Of a DNA stretch of 64,000 bases, positions 54,069 to 61,609 are shown in pieces. Origin of the DNA: Chryseobacterium sediminis. GTDB taxonomy: Bacteria; Bacteroidota; Bacteroidia; Flavobacteriales; Weeksellaceae. Below the pieces are notes generated by a model. That model did not search any database and was not told the origin of the DNA. It saw nothing but the letters and a program-made list of their open reading frames with translations. The first letter of the stretch is position 1, and each line of letters starts with the position of its first letter. Location: positions 2,039,937 to 2,103,936 of the forward strand of contig NZ_VUNZ01000001.1 in NCBI RefSeq assembly GCF_008386505.1, in the 5' to 3' direction. The translations under genes and the position numbers were made by a program.

Positions 54069-54109
54069 CATTCACGATTTGGATACATCATTCCCCGATT
54101 TGGATACAT
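54069..54109 (+). promoter_or_regulatory. Tandem direct repeat, AraC-type operator candidate
   Basis: CATTCACGATTTGGATACAT (54069-54088) is directly followed by CATTCCCCGATTTGGATACAT with one extra base (54089-54109). The identical core CGATTTGGATACAT recurs with 21-bp spacing, two helical turns. A -7-like CATCTTTG lies at 54129-54136, so the second copy is just upstream of the -33 position. Confidence 0.65.
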
Positions 54110-54167
54110 TTTCCCTTCTGTAACTTTTCATCTTTGTACCATCATTTAAACAAAAAAATATTTAAAA

Positions 54168-55007
54168 ATGGAAACAAAAAAAGTATGGTTCGTGACAGGA
54201 GCTTCAAAGGGCTTAGGATTCGAGTTGGTAAAAAAATTATTATCCGAAGGATTTCAGGTTGCTGCAACAAGCCGTACCGTTGAATCCCTGATCTCCACTA
54301 TCGGAGAAACTTCTGAAAACTTCCTTCCGCTTAGCGTCAACATCACAAACAATAATGATATAAAATCTGCCATTGCAAAAACGGTTGAGCATTTCGGAAA
54401 AATTGATGTGGTTGTCAATAATGCAGGCTATGGACAAATCGGAACTCTGGAAGAGCTTACCGATGAAGAAGCCAGAGAAAATTATGCAGTGAACGTTTTC
54501 GGAACCTTAAATGTGATCAGAAATGCCATGCCTTATCTTCGTGAGCAAAGATCAGGAAACATCTTCAATATTTCTTCTGTTGGCGGATATTCTGCTAATT
54601 TTCCGGGATGGGGAATTTACTGTTCAACAAAATTTGCTGTTGCCGGATTTACTGAAGCTTTGGCTGAAGAAGTAAAAGATTTCGGAATCCATGCTACCGT
54701 TGTGTATCCCGGATATTTCCGTACAGATTTTTTAACTAAAGATTCTGTGAAAACACCTGCCAATCCTATTCAGGCGTATGAAGCGGCAAGAAATTCTGAA
54801 CAGGCCCATCTTAATGACATCAACGGAAATCAGCCTAATGATCCGGAAAAGGCAGCTGATGTACTGATTCAGATCAGTAAAGAGAAAAATCCGCCTGTAC
54901 ATTTATTATTGGGTGTAGGAACTCTGGAGTTTCTGAATAATAAGATTGATATCTTAAAGAAAGATGCTGAGAAATGGGAAAACCTTACTGTTTCTACTGC
55001 GATTTAA
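54168..55007 (+). CDS. Short-chain dehydrogenase/reductase
   Basis: 279 residues, classical SDR. Cofactor motif TGASKGLGFELVKKL near residue 11, NNAGYGQIGTLEEL near 86, catalytic Ser in ISSVGGYSANF near 140 and YCSTK near 155 (YxxxK). The motif and TSRTVE after strand 2 (basic residue) favour NADP(H). The substrate is unknown. It lies behind the tandem operator-like repeat and after the HTH-AraC regulator pair, which may control it. Confidence 0.92.
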   Translation: METKKVWFVTGASKGLGFELVKKLLSEGFQVAATSRTVESLISTIGETSENFLPLSVNITNNNDIKSAIAKTVEHFGKIDVVVNNAGYGQIGTLEELTDEEARENYAVNVFGTLNVIRNAMPYLREQRSGNIFNISSVGGYSANFPGWGIYCSTKFAVAGFTEALAEEVKDFGIHATVVYPGYFRTDFLTKDSVKTPANPIQAYEAARNSEQAHLNDINGNQPNDPEKAADVLIQISKEKNPPVHLLLGVGTLEFLNNKIDILKKDAEKWENLTVSTAI

Positions 55008-55022
55008 TTTGATACTATCCTT

Positions 55023-55110
55023 CCACTCCGCTCAGGATGATTCTAATACTTACTATTTTAATCGGATGAATTAAATATAAAACTTTAGAAGTCAGCCTGA
55101 CCGGAGTTGA
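55023..55110. repeat. Imperfect long-loop inverted repeat after the SDR gene
   Basis: CCACTCCGCTCAGG (55023-55036) and CCTGACCGGAGTTG (55097-55110) are inverted copies with 12 of 14 matches, 60 bases apart. It fills the gap between the SDR gene and the next AraC gene. It may be a terminator-like fold or a dispersed intergenic element. Confidence 0.4.
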
Positions 55111-55165
55111 GGGTTTTATGATATCATGCATTACACTTTTTACAAAAACACTTAACTTCGCTATT

Positions 55166-56080
55166 ATGAAACAGCCTGTTCGTTTTAATTCTATTTCAGA
55201 TTTTCATGCTTTCTGTAGTCTTCCGAATCCTGAGCATCCGCTGATCAGTTTGATAGATTACAGCAAAGTCCGTTATGTAGTGGATGATAATGAACTGAAG
55301 TGGATTCAGAATTTTTATTCAATTGGTCTTAAAAAAAATGTCAGCCCAAAGTTCAACTATGGGCAGCAACAGTATGATTTTAATTCAGGAGTGCTGTGTT
55401 TTGTTTCACCCCAGCAATATTTAAGTCTTGAAATCAATCCTGATGTTGAAGTGGAACCTACCGGATTTCTATTGTTGATACACCCCGATTTTCTGTGGAA
55501 TACTTCACTAACAAAAAAAATAAAGTCTTATGATTTTTTCAGTTATCAGGTAAAAGAAGCTCTTTTTCTTTCCAATAAAGAAGAAAAAATCCTTATTGAT
55601 ATTCTTAAAAATATTGAGCGTGAATATCTTACAAATACTGATAAATTTACACAGGAGCTGATTATTTCACAGATTGAATTATTACTGATTTATTCTGAAC
55701 GTTTTTATGAGCGGCAGTTTTTCACCAGAAAAAAATCAAGTCATGAATTGCTGTATAAGTTTGAAGACATTCTTTCCCAATATTTTGAAGACGGAAATCT
55801 TCTTGAAAATGGCATTCCATCCGTGAAATGTATTGCTGAACAGATGAATATTTCACCTAATTATCTCGGAACCCTACTCCGCTTACATACACAGCAAAAT
55901 ACCCAACAGCATATTCAGAATAAATTGATTGATTCTGCCAAAGAACGTTTGAGTACCACCAATTTATCTGTAAGTGAAATTGCTTATGAATTGGGATTTG
56001 AACATCCACAGTCTTTCAGTAAGCTCTTTAAACAAAAAACCAATCAATCTCCAGGAGAATTTAGAAAACTGTTCAATTAG
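55166..56080 (+). CDS. AraC family regulator
   Basis: 304 residues from the ATG at 55166 (MKQPVRFNSISDFHAF); an in-frame ATG at 55118 adds 16 hydrophobic residues and looks less likely. The N-terminal domain (LIDYSKVRYV, FNSGVLCFVSPQQYLSLE, GFLLLIHPDFLWNTSL) is the AraC-binding-like sensing part. The HTH domain is at the C-terminus: IPSVKCIAEQMNISPNYLGTLLRLH and VSEIAYELGFEHPQSFSKLFKQKTNQSPGEFRKLF. The serine hydrolase gene follows after 89 bases. A TAACTTCG box at 55153-55160 would give an almost leaderless message. Targets unknown. Confidence 0.9.
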   Translation: MKQPVRFNSISDFHAFCSLPNPEHPLISLIDYSKVRYVVDDNELKWIQNFYSIGLKKNVSPKFNYGQQQYDFNSGVLCFVSPQQYLSLEINPDVEVEPTGFLLLIHPDFLWNTSLTKKIKSYDFFSYQVKEALFLSNKEEKILIDILKNIEREYLTNTDKFTQELIISQIELLLIYSERFYERQFFTRKKSSHELLYKFEDILSQYFEDGNLLENGIPSVKCIAEQMNISPNYLGTLLRLHTQQNTQQHIQNKLIDSAKERLSTTNLSVSEIAYELGFEHPQSFSKLFKQKTNQSPGEFRKLFN

Positions 56081-56169
56081 AATAGATCGCAAATAATAAA
56101 ACAGCAATGTTAATTTCATTCTATTTTACCATGAAGAAGTTTGTTACTTTTGTTTAAATACTTCTTGTA

Positions 56170-57840
56170 ATGAAACCTATTCTATTATTGATCTTTATTT
56201 TTACATTTTACCTTTATCACGGACAAAATAAAAATATAGTCAACTCTGAAAAAATTGAAAATCCAATTCAAAAAAATAATATCGGAAAAATTATTTTCCT
56301 TAATAAATCCATTGCTCTTGGAAGCCTGAAAGATTCGGACTTTCTCAGCTCTTCTCTCTTTCAGGAAAATGGAGATCTTAGTATTCATGCTTTTTTTGAC
56401 AACTCTCTTGTCAACTATCTGCATCAGCTTGAACCCAATTGGACAGTTGATGAACTGCTCAAAAAAGGAAATTATCAATTCTCATTTTATGTAGACGGAA
56501 ATCTGATCTATAAAGAAAATCTCAATACGGGTGCAGGTACAGCAGAAAATAAAAAAATCAAAACTGCATTGCAAATTCCTCTTCTCAGCAGTAAAAATGA
56601 AGATTCATGGGGAAGATATTTATGGATGCGTTTCTATATGGCTCATAACGGAATTGATGCTCTTACGGAAGGGAATCATATTTTAGCCATTGAAATACGC
56701 CCGTATCTCAATGATTCAACAATCAAGACAGGACCTGTTATTGCAAAAGGGCAGATCAATCTCAATGTTCCTTCCCAACATATTCCTGAGCAGAAAATTG
56801 CTATTCAACCCATTCAATCCAACAGCGGATGGAAGGTTTCTCAGGAAAAATTCAACACAGAAACTATCAGAAGCCTGAATAAAAAAATTGCAGAAAACAG
56901 GTTTAAAAATATAACCGGAATTGTCATTATAAAAGACGGAAAACTGCTTCTGGAAGAATATTTCAACGGATCCGGAAGAGATTCTTTGCAGGATACCCGC
57001 TCTGTAGGTAAATCATTTTCCTCAGCATTAACAGGAATTGCTGTCAAAGAAGGATATTTAAAAAGCGAAAATCAATACCTGAAAGATTTTTATGACCTGA
57101 AACAGTTTAAAAACTATTCTTCCCAAAAAGACAACGTTACTATAAAAAGCTTATTGACAATGAGTTCGGGATTTGAAGGAAACGATGAAAACTCTGAATC
57201 TGCGGGAAATGAAGAAAATATGTATCCTACCGAAAATTGGGTGAATTTCACATTAGATCTGCCAATGACAGAGAATACAATAGGAAAAAACTGGAGTTAC
57301 TTTACTGCCGGAGTTGTTGTGACCGGAGATATTCTGGATAAAACTGTTCCGCAAGGCTTAAAAAACTATGCTGACAAAAAGTTATTTCAACCCCTTGGAA
57401 TCACAAATTATAAATGGCAGTTTACACCGCAGCAAAAACCTTCTCTGGCGGGAGGACTACGTATGAAAGCTCTTGATTTTGCAAAATTCGGGCAGCTGTA
57501 CAGCAACAATGGAATTTGGAATGGAAAAACTATTTTGACTCAAGATTGGATTAAGAAATCTTTCACCAATTATTTCACGGATAATCCTGATTTTGAAGGG
57601 TATGGATATTTATTCTGGAGAAAAGTTTACACGGTAGGAAACAATAGTTATGAAGCTTTTCAGTCCAGCGGAAATGGGGGAAACAAAATTATTATCTTCA
57701 CTAAAATACCGGTTGTCATGGTAATTACCGCACAAGCTTACAATAAACCTTACGCCCACTCACAAGTCGAAAAAATGGTACAGGAATATCTTTTACCCGC
57801 CCTGATGATAAGTGGTAAAATGAGTAATGAAAATCAGTAA
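56170..57840 (+). CDS. Exported serine hydrolase (beta-lactamase/CubicO class C type)
   Basis: 556 residues. Signal peptide (MKPILLLIFIFTFYLYHGQ), a N-terminal beta-rich domain of about 200 residues, then the beta-lactamase-like domain: ITGIVIIKDGKLLLEEYF, the SxxK nucleophile in TRSVGKSFSSALTG near 278, SLLTMSSGFEGND, WSYFTAGVVVTG near 377 in the YxN position, LGITNYKWQFTPQQKPSLAGGLRMKALDFAKFGQLY, and GNGGNKIIIF in the KTG position. The YxN motif is altered (YFT). It is probably a periplasmic or surface esterase/peptidase, not a proven beta-lactamase. The last residues, MSNENQ, are encoded by a repeat-like stretch around the stop. Confidence 0.88.
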   Translation: MKPILLLIFIFTFYLYHGQNKNIVNSEKIENPIQKNNIGKIIFLNKSIALGSLKDSDFLSSSLFQENGDLSIHAFFDNSLVNYLHQLEPNWTVDELLKKGNYQFSFYVDGNLIYKENLNTGAGTAENKKIKTALQIPLLSSKNEDSWGRYLWMRFYMAHNGIDALTEGNHILAIEIRPYLNDSTIKTGPVIAKGQINLNVPSQHIPEQKIAIQPIQSNSGWKVSQEKFNTETIRSLNKKIAENRFKNITGIVIIKDGKLLLEEYFNGSGRDSLQDTRSVGKSFSSALTGIAVKEGYLKSENQYLKDFYDLKQFKNYSSQKDNVTIKSLLTMSSGFEGNDENSESAGNEENMYPTENWVNFTLDLPMTENTIGKNWSYFTAGVVVTGDILDKTVPQGLKNYADKKLFQPLGITNYKWQFTPQQKPSLAGGLRMKALDFAKFGQLYSNNGIWNGKTILTQDWIKKSFTNYFTDNPDFEGYGYLFWRKVYTVGNNSYEAFQSSGNGGNKIIIFTKIPVVMVITAQAYNKPYAHSQVEKMVQEYLLPALMISGKMSNENQ

Positions 57841-57886
57841 TGAGTAATTATAAAGGGAGAAAGAAGAGATTATTGCTTATGCAAAA

Positions 57887-58429
57887 TTATTCATCTTTTT
57901 TAGATGGAATCAGAAAAACATCAATAAGACCTTCAGGAAGTTCCATTTTGATTATTCTTTCTTCCCTGTCAACTTCAAGAATCCAGTCTTTGATCATAGG
58001 AATAACCACTTCTTTTCCATCCAGATTTGTAATGAAATACACCTGCGCTGTCTGATCGTTTACAGATCTGATCACACCACAGTTGTTATCATTTTGGTCA
58101 AAAATTTCAAATCCGATGATTTCGTGGTAATAGAATTGTTTTCCTGAAAGTTTAGGTAGTGAAGCAAGCGGAAGGTAAACACTTTTACCCAATACCTGAT
58201 CTACCATAGCCTCAGAAGAGTTTTTGAATGCAAGATTCAGAGCATCAAGTTTGCTCCATGATGATCTTTCAATAAAAAATGGAACCAATAATCCGTTGAT
58301 TTCAACGAATATTGATTCCAATTTATTGTAAAGCTCGGGTTGATCGGTATCCAATTTAAGGATTACGTTACCCGCAAGTCCATGTCTGCGTGTGATTTTA
58401 CCTAAAAAATAGCAATCTTCTTTACGCAT
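57887..58429 (-). CDS. rimM: Ribosome maturation factor RimM
   Basis: 180 residues, full length. N-terminal RimM domain CYFLGKITRRHGLAGNVILKLDTDQPELY and C-terminal PRC-barrel-like part YHEIIGFEIFDQ, VYFITNLDGKEVVIPMIKDWILEVD. It binds S19 and helps maturation of the 30S head. It follows rpsP by 14 bases, the usual rpsP-rimM order. Confidence 0.95.
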   Translation of the reverse strand: MRKEDCYFLGKITRRHGLAGNVILKLDTDQPELYNKLESIFVEINGLLVPFFIERSSWSKLDALNLAFKNSSEAMVDQVLGKSVYLPLASLPKLSGKQFYYHEIIGFEIFDQNDNNCGVIRSVNDQTAQVYFITNLDGKEVVIPMIKDWILEVDREERIIKMELPEGLIDVFLIPSKKDE

Positions 58430-58443
58430 AACAGGGTTTGGTC

Positions 58444-59010
58444 TTAAGCTTCAGTGTTTTCTTCAGTTTCAGCAGCAGGAGCTTCTCCTTCTGTAGCTTC
58501 AGCAACAACTTCTTCAGCAGGTGCGTTTGCAGCCTCTTCAGCAGCTTTAGCATCAGCTTCAGCTTGTGCAGCAGCAGCAACTCTAGCTTCGTTTACTTTT
58601 ACTTCAGCTTCTAAAGCAGCTTTCTTAGCATCAGCTTTAGCAGTTGCTAAACCTTCTACTTTACCTTGTACTTTAGCATCTTTAGCTTCTACCCAAGCAT
58701 TGAATCTTTTTTCAGCTTCAGCTTCGTCAAAAGCACCTTTAGCTACACCACCTTGTAAGTGTTTTTTGTAAAGAGCCCCTTTGTAAGATAGAATAGCTCT
58801 AGCAGTATCAGTAGGCTGAGCCCCGTTGTTTAACCACTGTACAGCAGAATCAACGTTCAATTCGATAGTTGCCGGATTAGTAATTGGGTTGTAAGTTCCT
58901 AGTTTTTCGATGAATCTACCATCTCTTCTAGCTCTAGAATCTGCAACCACGATGTGGAAAAAAGGTTTTCCTTTTTTACCGTGTCTTTGTAATCTGATTT
59001 TTACTGACAT
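58444..59010 (-). CDS. rpsP: 30S ribosomal protein S16 with long Ala/Glu-rich tail
   Basis: 188 residues. The first 80 are canonical S16 ([58 protein letters not shown]). The other 100 are an extension of Ala, Glu and Lys (for example [20 protein letters not shown]) that is predicted helical and acidic at the end. Such extensions are known in Bacteroidota S16. It is part of the 30S body. It is first in the rpsP-rimM operon, with a -7 box at 59059-59066. Confidence 0.96.
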   Translation of the reverse strand: MSVKIRLQRHGKKGKPFFHIVVADSRARRDGRFIEKLGTYNPITNPATIELNVDSAVQWLNNGAQPTDTARAILSYKGALYKKHLQGGVAKGAFDEAEAEKRFNAWVEAKDAKVQGKVEGLATAKADAKKAALEAEVKVNEARVAAAAQAEADAKAAEEAANAPAEEVVAEATEGEAPAAETEENTEA

Positions 59011-59058
59011 AATGTTTGAATTTTACGGGAACTCGTCCCAGTTAAATATTTAAGAGTG

Positions 59059-59066
59059 CAAAGATA
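59059..59066 (-). promoter_or_regulatory. -7 promoter element of rpsP-rimM
   Basis: TATCTTTG on the minus strand, exact match, 49 bases before the ATG at 59010. No TTG at the proper -33 distance was seen. Confidence 0.45.
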
Positions 59067-59125
59067 GTAAAAAAGTTTGAAGTAAAAAGCTTAAGACAAA
59101 AAGTTTTATAAATTCAAATTATTTT

Positions 59126-59710
59126 TTAACCAAGCAGGGCAAAAGATAAAATGGTTGAAACAATGACAGAAATTAAAACAGCCATAAAAACCACAAAATT
59201 ATCTCGTGTCTTTCCTGTAATTCCATAGATTACAAAATAATTTATGATATAAACAGGTATTAGTAAAAAAAATGAAAATTGTCCTGTAGATACAATTATC
59301 GCTTTTAAGAAAAGAAGTCCGGTAACAGAAGCTATTACAAGTCCCAAAAGGCTTTTATAAATTGTTTCTTTATCTAATTTATCATTCTCCTTTACCTTTG
59401 AAAATTGATCAAATTTATCAAGAATAAAAACCTTCAGCTCACTACTTCCGATCATTTCTGAGGAGATATTTTTAAGAATGACATTTATATTCTCCCCTTT
59501 CTGTACTCTATTGTGAACCTCAAATGCAACTCTCCCTTTTTCTTTAACTAAGATTTTCCTGTACTCAGCTATTTTTACAAATTCATCATAATTGAATTTT
59601 TGACTGATGGCTTCACGCAACTCATCATTGACTTTACCGGTATGGTCAGTCATATGAAGATAAGCAGCATGCAAATCTTCCTCATTACAATTTCTGTAAA
59701 TATTCTTCAT
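59126..59710 (-). CDS. Membrane protein of unknown function
   Basis: 194 residues: a soluble N-terminal part of about 105 residues (NEEDLHAAYLHMTDHTGKVNDELREAISQKFNYDEFV, GSSELKVFILDKFDQF), then four hydrophobic segments (SLLGLVIASVTGLLFLKAIIV, FSFFLLIPVYIINYFVIYG, FVVFMAVLISVIVSTILSFALLG). No family is recognised. Its start codon directly follows the stop of the nitroreductase gene, so the two are coupled. Confidence 0.75.
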   Translation of the reverse strand: MKNIYRNCNEEDLHAAYLHMTDHTGKVNDELREAISQKFNYDEFVKIAEYRKILVKEKGRVAFEVHNRVQKGENINVILKNISSEMIGSSELKVFILDKFDQFSKVKENDKLDKETIYKSLLGLVIASVTGLLFLKAIIVSTGQFSFFLLIPVYIINYFVIYGITGKTRDNFVVFMAVLISVIVSTILSFALLG

Positions 59711-60220
59711 TTACACTTCACCCATGTAGAAAAGTCCAAGACACTTCTGGTTTTCTTCGATGGTAAGAGAATCTTTCAACTCATCTACAATTTTAGGAGA
59801 ACTCCAATAGCATCCGATATTATTTGCCGTACAGGTAAGATACATGTTCTGAACCGCCATTGAAACAGCGGCTATTTCCTCCCATTCAGGAACCATACCA
59901 CTGAAGTTGACTACGATAGAAACTACAACATTGGCTTTATTGATTTTAAAACCAATATCATTGTATTTTTTTTCTAAGAAAAGTTGTTCGGGTGTAATTG
60001 CTTTATAAATAGCCTGCATTTCTGAAGCCAGCTGTATTTTCTCTTCTCCTTTAAATATTTTAAAACGCCAAGGCTTTGTTCTTTTATGATTCGGGGCCAG
60101 TGTTGCTGAATGTAAAATTTCATCAATGACTTCCTGAGATATTTCTACATCAGTATAATCTTTTGGGAAAATACTTCTTCTTTGCTCTATGATTTCTTTT
60201 AAAATGGATGCTTTATTCAT
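59711..60220 (-). CDS. Nitroreductase family protein
   Basis: 169 residues, short for the family. FMN-binding blocks: EQRRSIFPKDYTDVEIS, LHSATLAPNHKRTKPWRF, AAVSMAVQNMYLTCTANNIGCYWSSP and CLGLFYMGEV at the end. These enzymes are homodimeric FMN oxidoreductases using NAD(P)H on nitro compounds, quinones or other substrates. It resembles the YdjA-like short branch. It is coupled to the following membrane-protein gene. Confidence 0.88.
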   Translation of the reverse strand: MNKASILKEIIEQRRSIFPKDYTDVEISQEVIDEILHSATLAPNHKRTKPWRFKIFKGEEKIQLASEMQAIYKAITPEQLFLEKKYNDIGFKINKANVVVSIVVNFSGMVPEWEEIAAVSMAVQNMYLTCTANNIGCYWSSPKIVDELKDSLTIEENQKCLGLFYMGEV

Positions 60221-60324
60221 GTAACAAAATTACGAAAAAGATGGAAGCAGGAAGCGGAATGAAGGAAGTTTAATGTTGAGCCGGGTGATAGATGCTGGAA
60301 GCTTATCAAAATTACTTTTTACTT

Positions 60325-60774
60325 TTACAAAACCTCTATAACCTTCTGATGAATTTTGTTTAAGGTAAATTCATCGCCTGATTTCATGCCCATCATTTTT
60401 TTGGCCATGGGACTTTCAGGAGAGATTGCATAGAACCGGTCTCCTTCAAAAAAGAACTCTCCTAATGACACAGATATATAAAACCGGGCCTTATTGGTGA
60501 TCACCAGTGAGCCAAGCTGTACTCTTTCTGTAGCGGTATTCAGTACTTTTGCCATATTTCTTTTAAGATCATTCAAAGCCCCCAGCTGTCGCTGCATCTG
60601 ATAAATCTCCTCCTGCATTTCTTCTCTCATGCTGTCATATTTCGGAGTTTTTTTGATGTCACGGCTGGCCTCCAGGGTAAATTCGATAAAGTTTTTAAGC
60701 TTTTCAATTTTCTCTGCGATAGTGGTTTTCACAAAGTCTCTGATATCACTTTTTTCAAATACAATCTTCTCCAT
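60325..60774 (-). CDS. GreA/GreB-like factor (C-terminal domain family)
   Basis: 149 residues. The N-terminal half is a long charged helix region (EKIEKLKNFIEFTLEASRDI, YDSMREEMQEEIYQMQRQLGALNDLKRNM), as in the Gre coiled coil, and the C-terminal half is FKBP-like: VQLGSLVITNKARFYISVSLG, AISPESPMAKKMMGMKSGDEFTLN. In true Gre factors two acidic residues sit at the coiled-coil tip; here the tip region is less clear, so cleavage activity is not certain. It probably acts on RNA polymerase through the secondary channel. Confidence 0.8.
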   Translation of the reverse strand: MEKIVFEKSDIRDFVKTTIAEKIEKLKNFIEFTLEASRDIKKTPKYDSMREEMQEEIYQMQRQLGALNDLKRNMAKVLNTATERVQLGSLVITNKARFYISVSLGEFFFEGDRFYAISPESPMAKKMMGMKSGDEFTLNKIHQKVIEVL

Positions 60775-60849
60775 ACAATCGATTCTTTATATAAAGATAA
60801 TATTTTTGAATAATATTTCTTTGACTTAATATAAAAAAACGATTGTAAA

Positions 60850-60876
60850 AAAGCCTTGTAAAATTTACAAGGCTTT
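60850..60876 (-). terminator. Terminator of the SRPBCC gene
   Basis: AAAGCCTTGTAAA (60850-60862) pairs perfectly with TTTACAAGGCTTT (60864-60876), and TTTTACAATC follows on the minus strand. A practical loop is 5-7 bases. It lies 4 bases after the stop. Confidence 0.75.
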
Positions 60877-60880
60877 CATT

Positions 60881-61411
60881 TTATTTTTCAGCAAGTTTTT
60901 TCAGGTCTCCCAGTCCCTGACTAAACATTTTATCCATATTGCTATTCATCATTGGTTTCATAATCTTCATCATAGCGTTCAGTTCATTATCAATCATCCA
61001 GGTCACTTTTGTTCCGCTGCCTTCGGGAGTTACAATGAAATTGGCTTTCATATCTCCTTCAAACGGTGCTATAAAGTGAAGTTTTGTTGCCATTTTTTGC
61101 TCCGGTACAATCTCAGTAATTGCCTGCTCTCCTTCGCCCACATTTTTATCTCCTTTCCAATGGTAAGAATCTCCTACTTTATCTCCGTCTCCCGAATAGG
61201 TAATCACAATATTTTTATCAGCTTTAGAAAAAGGATCCCATTGGTTATATCCTTTTAATGAGCCCACATAGGTCCATACTTTTTCTTTTGGAGCGTTGAT
61301 GACAATAGATTTTTCATAATGGTAATCTTTACTGAAAGCCAGCACCGCAATTACAGCATAGATGAGAATCAGCACGATGATGGCACCGATGATTTTTAAG
61401 AGTGTTTTCAT
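60881..61411 (-). CDS. SRPBCC (START-like) family protein
   Basis: 176 residues. N-terminal membrane anchor (IIGAIIVLILIYAVIAVLAF), then an SRPBCC domain: YHYEKSIVINAPKEKVWTYVGSLKGYNQWDPFSKAD, GEGEQAITEIVPEQKM, FIVTPEGSGTKVTWMIDNELN. This is the polyketide-cyclase/dehydratase type that binds hydrophobic ligands, here probably at the membrane. Ligand unknown. It is single, divergent from the M3 peptidase gene. Confidence 0.9.
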   Translation of the reverse strand: MKTLLKIIGAIIVLILIYAVIAVLAFSKDYHYEKSIVINAPKEKVWTYVGSLKGYNQWDPFSKADKNIVITYSGDGDKVGDSYHWKGDKNVGEGEQAITEIVPEQKMATKLHFIAPFEGDMKANFIVTPEGSGTKVTWMIDNELNAMMKIMKPMMNSNMDKMFSQGLGDLKKLAEK

Positions 61412-61515
61412 AGTCTATATATTTAAGGTTATTTATTTTAAATCTGTTCTCAAAATTAAATATTCCCACATCACTCCCACTTTCCATATGACAAGATTAT
61501 TTAAAGATAAGTATT

Positions 61516-61549
61516 TTTGTCATAACTTGTGAGTAAGGCATTATTTTTG
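61516..61549 (+). promoter_or_regulatory. Promoter of the M3 peptidase gene
   Basis: TTTG (61516-61519) is followed after 22 bases by TATTTTTG (61542-61549), within the Bacteroidota consensus. It predicts a leader of about 55 bases and supports the ATG at 61610. Confidence 0.55.
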
Positions 61550-61609
61550 AGCGTTTCAGCTGTGATTCCCAATGAATCATTACATTTACCTTTTATAAAA
61601 AATCAAAAA

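Noticed and set aside
56170..57840. Calling the serine hydrolase an antibiotic-resistance beta-lactamase
   Set aside because: Only the fold and SxxK are shared; YxN and KTG positions differ and CubicO-type esterases and peptidases share this fold.
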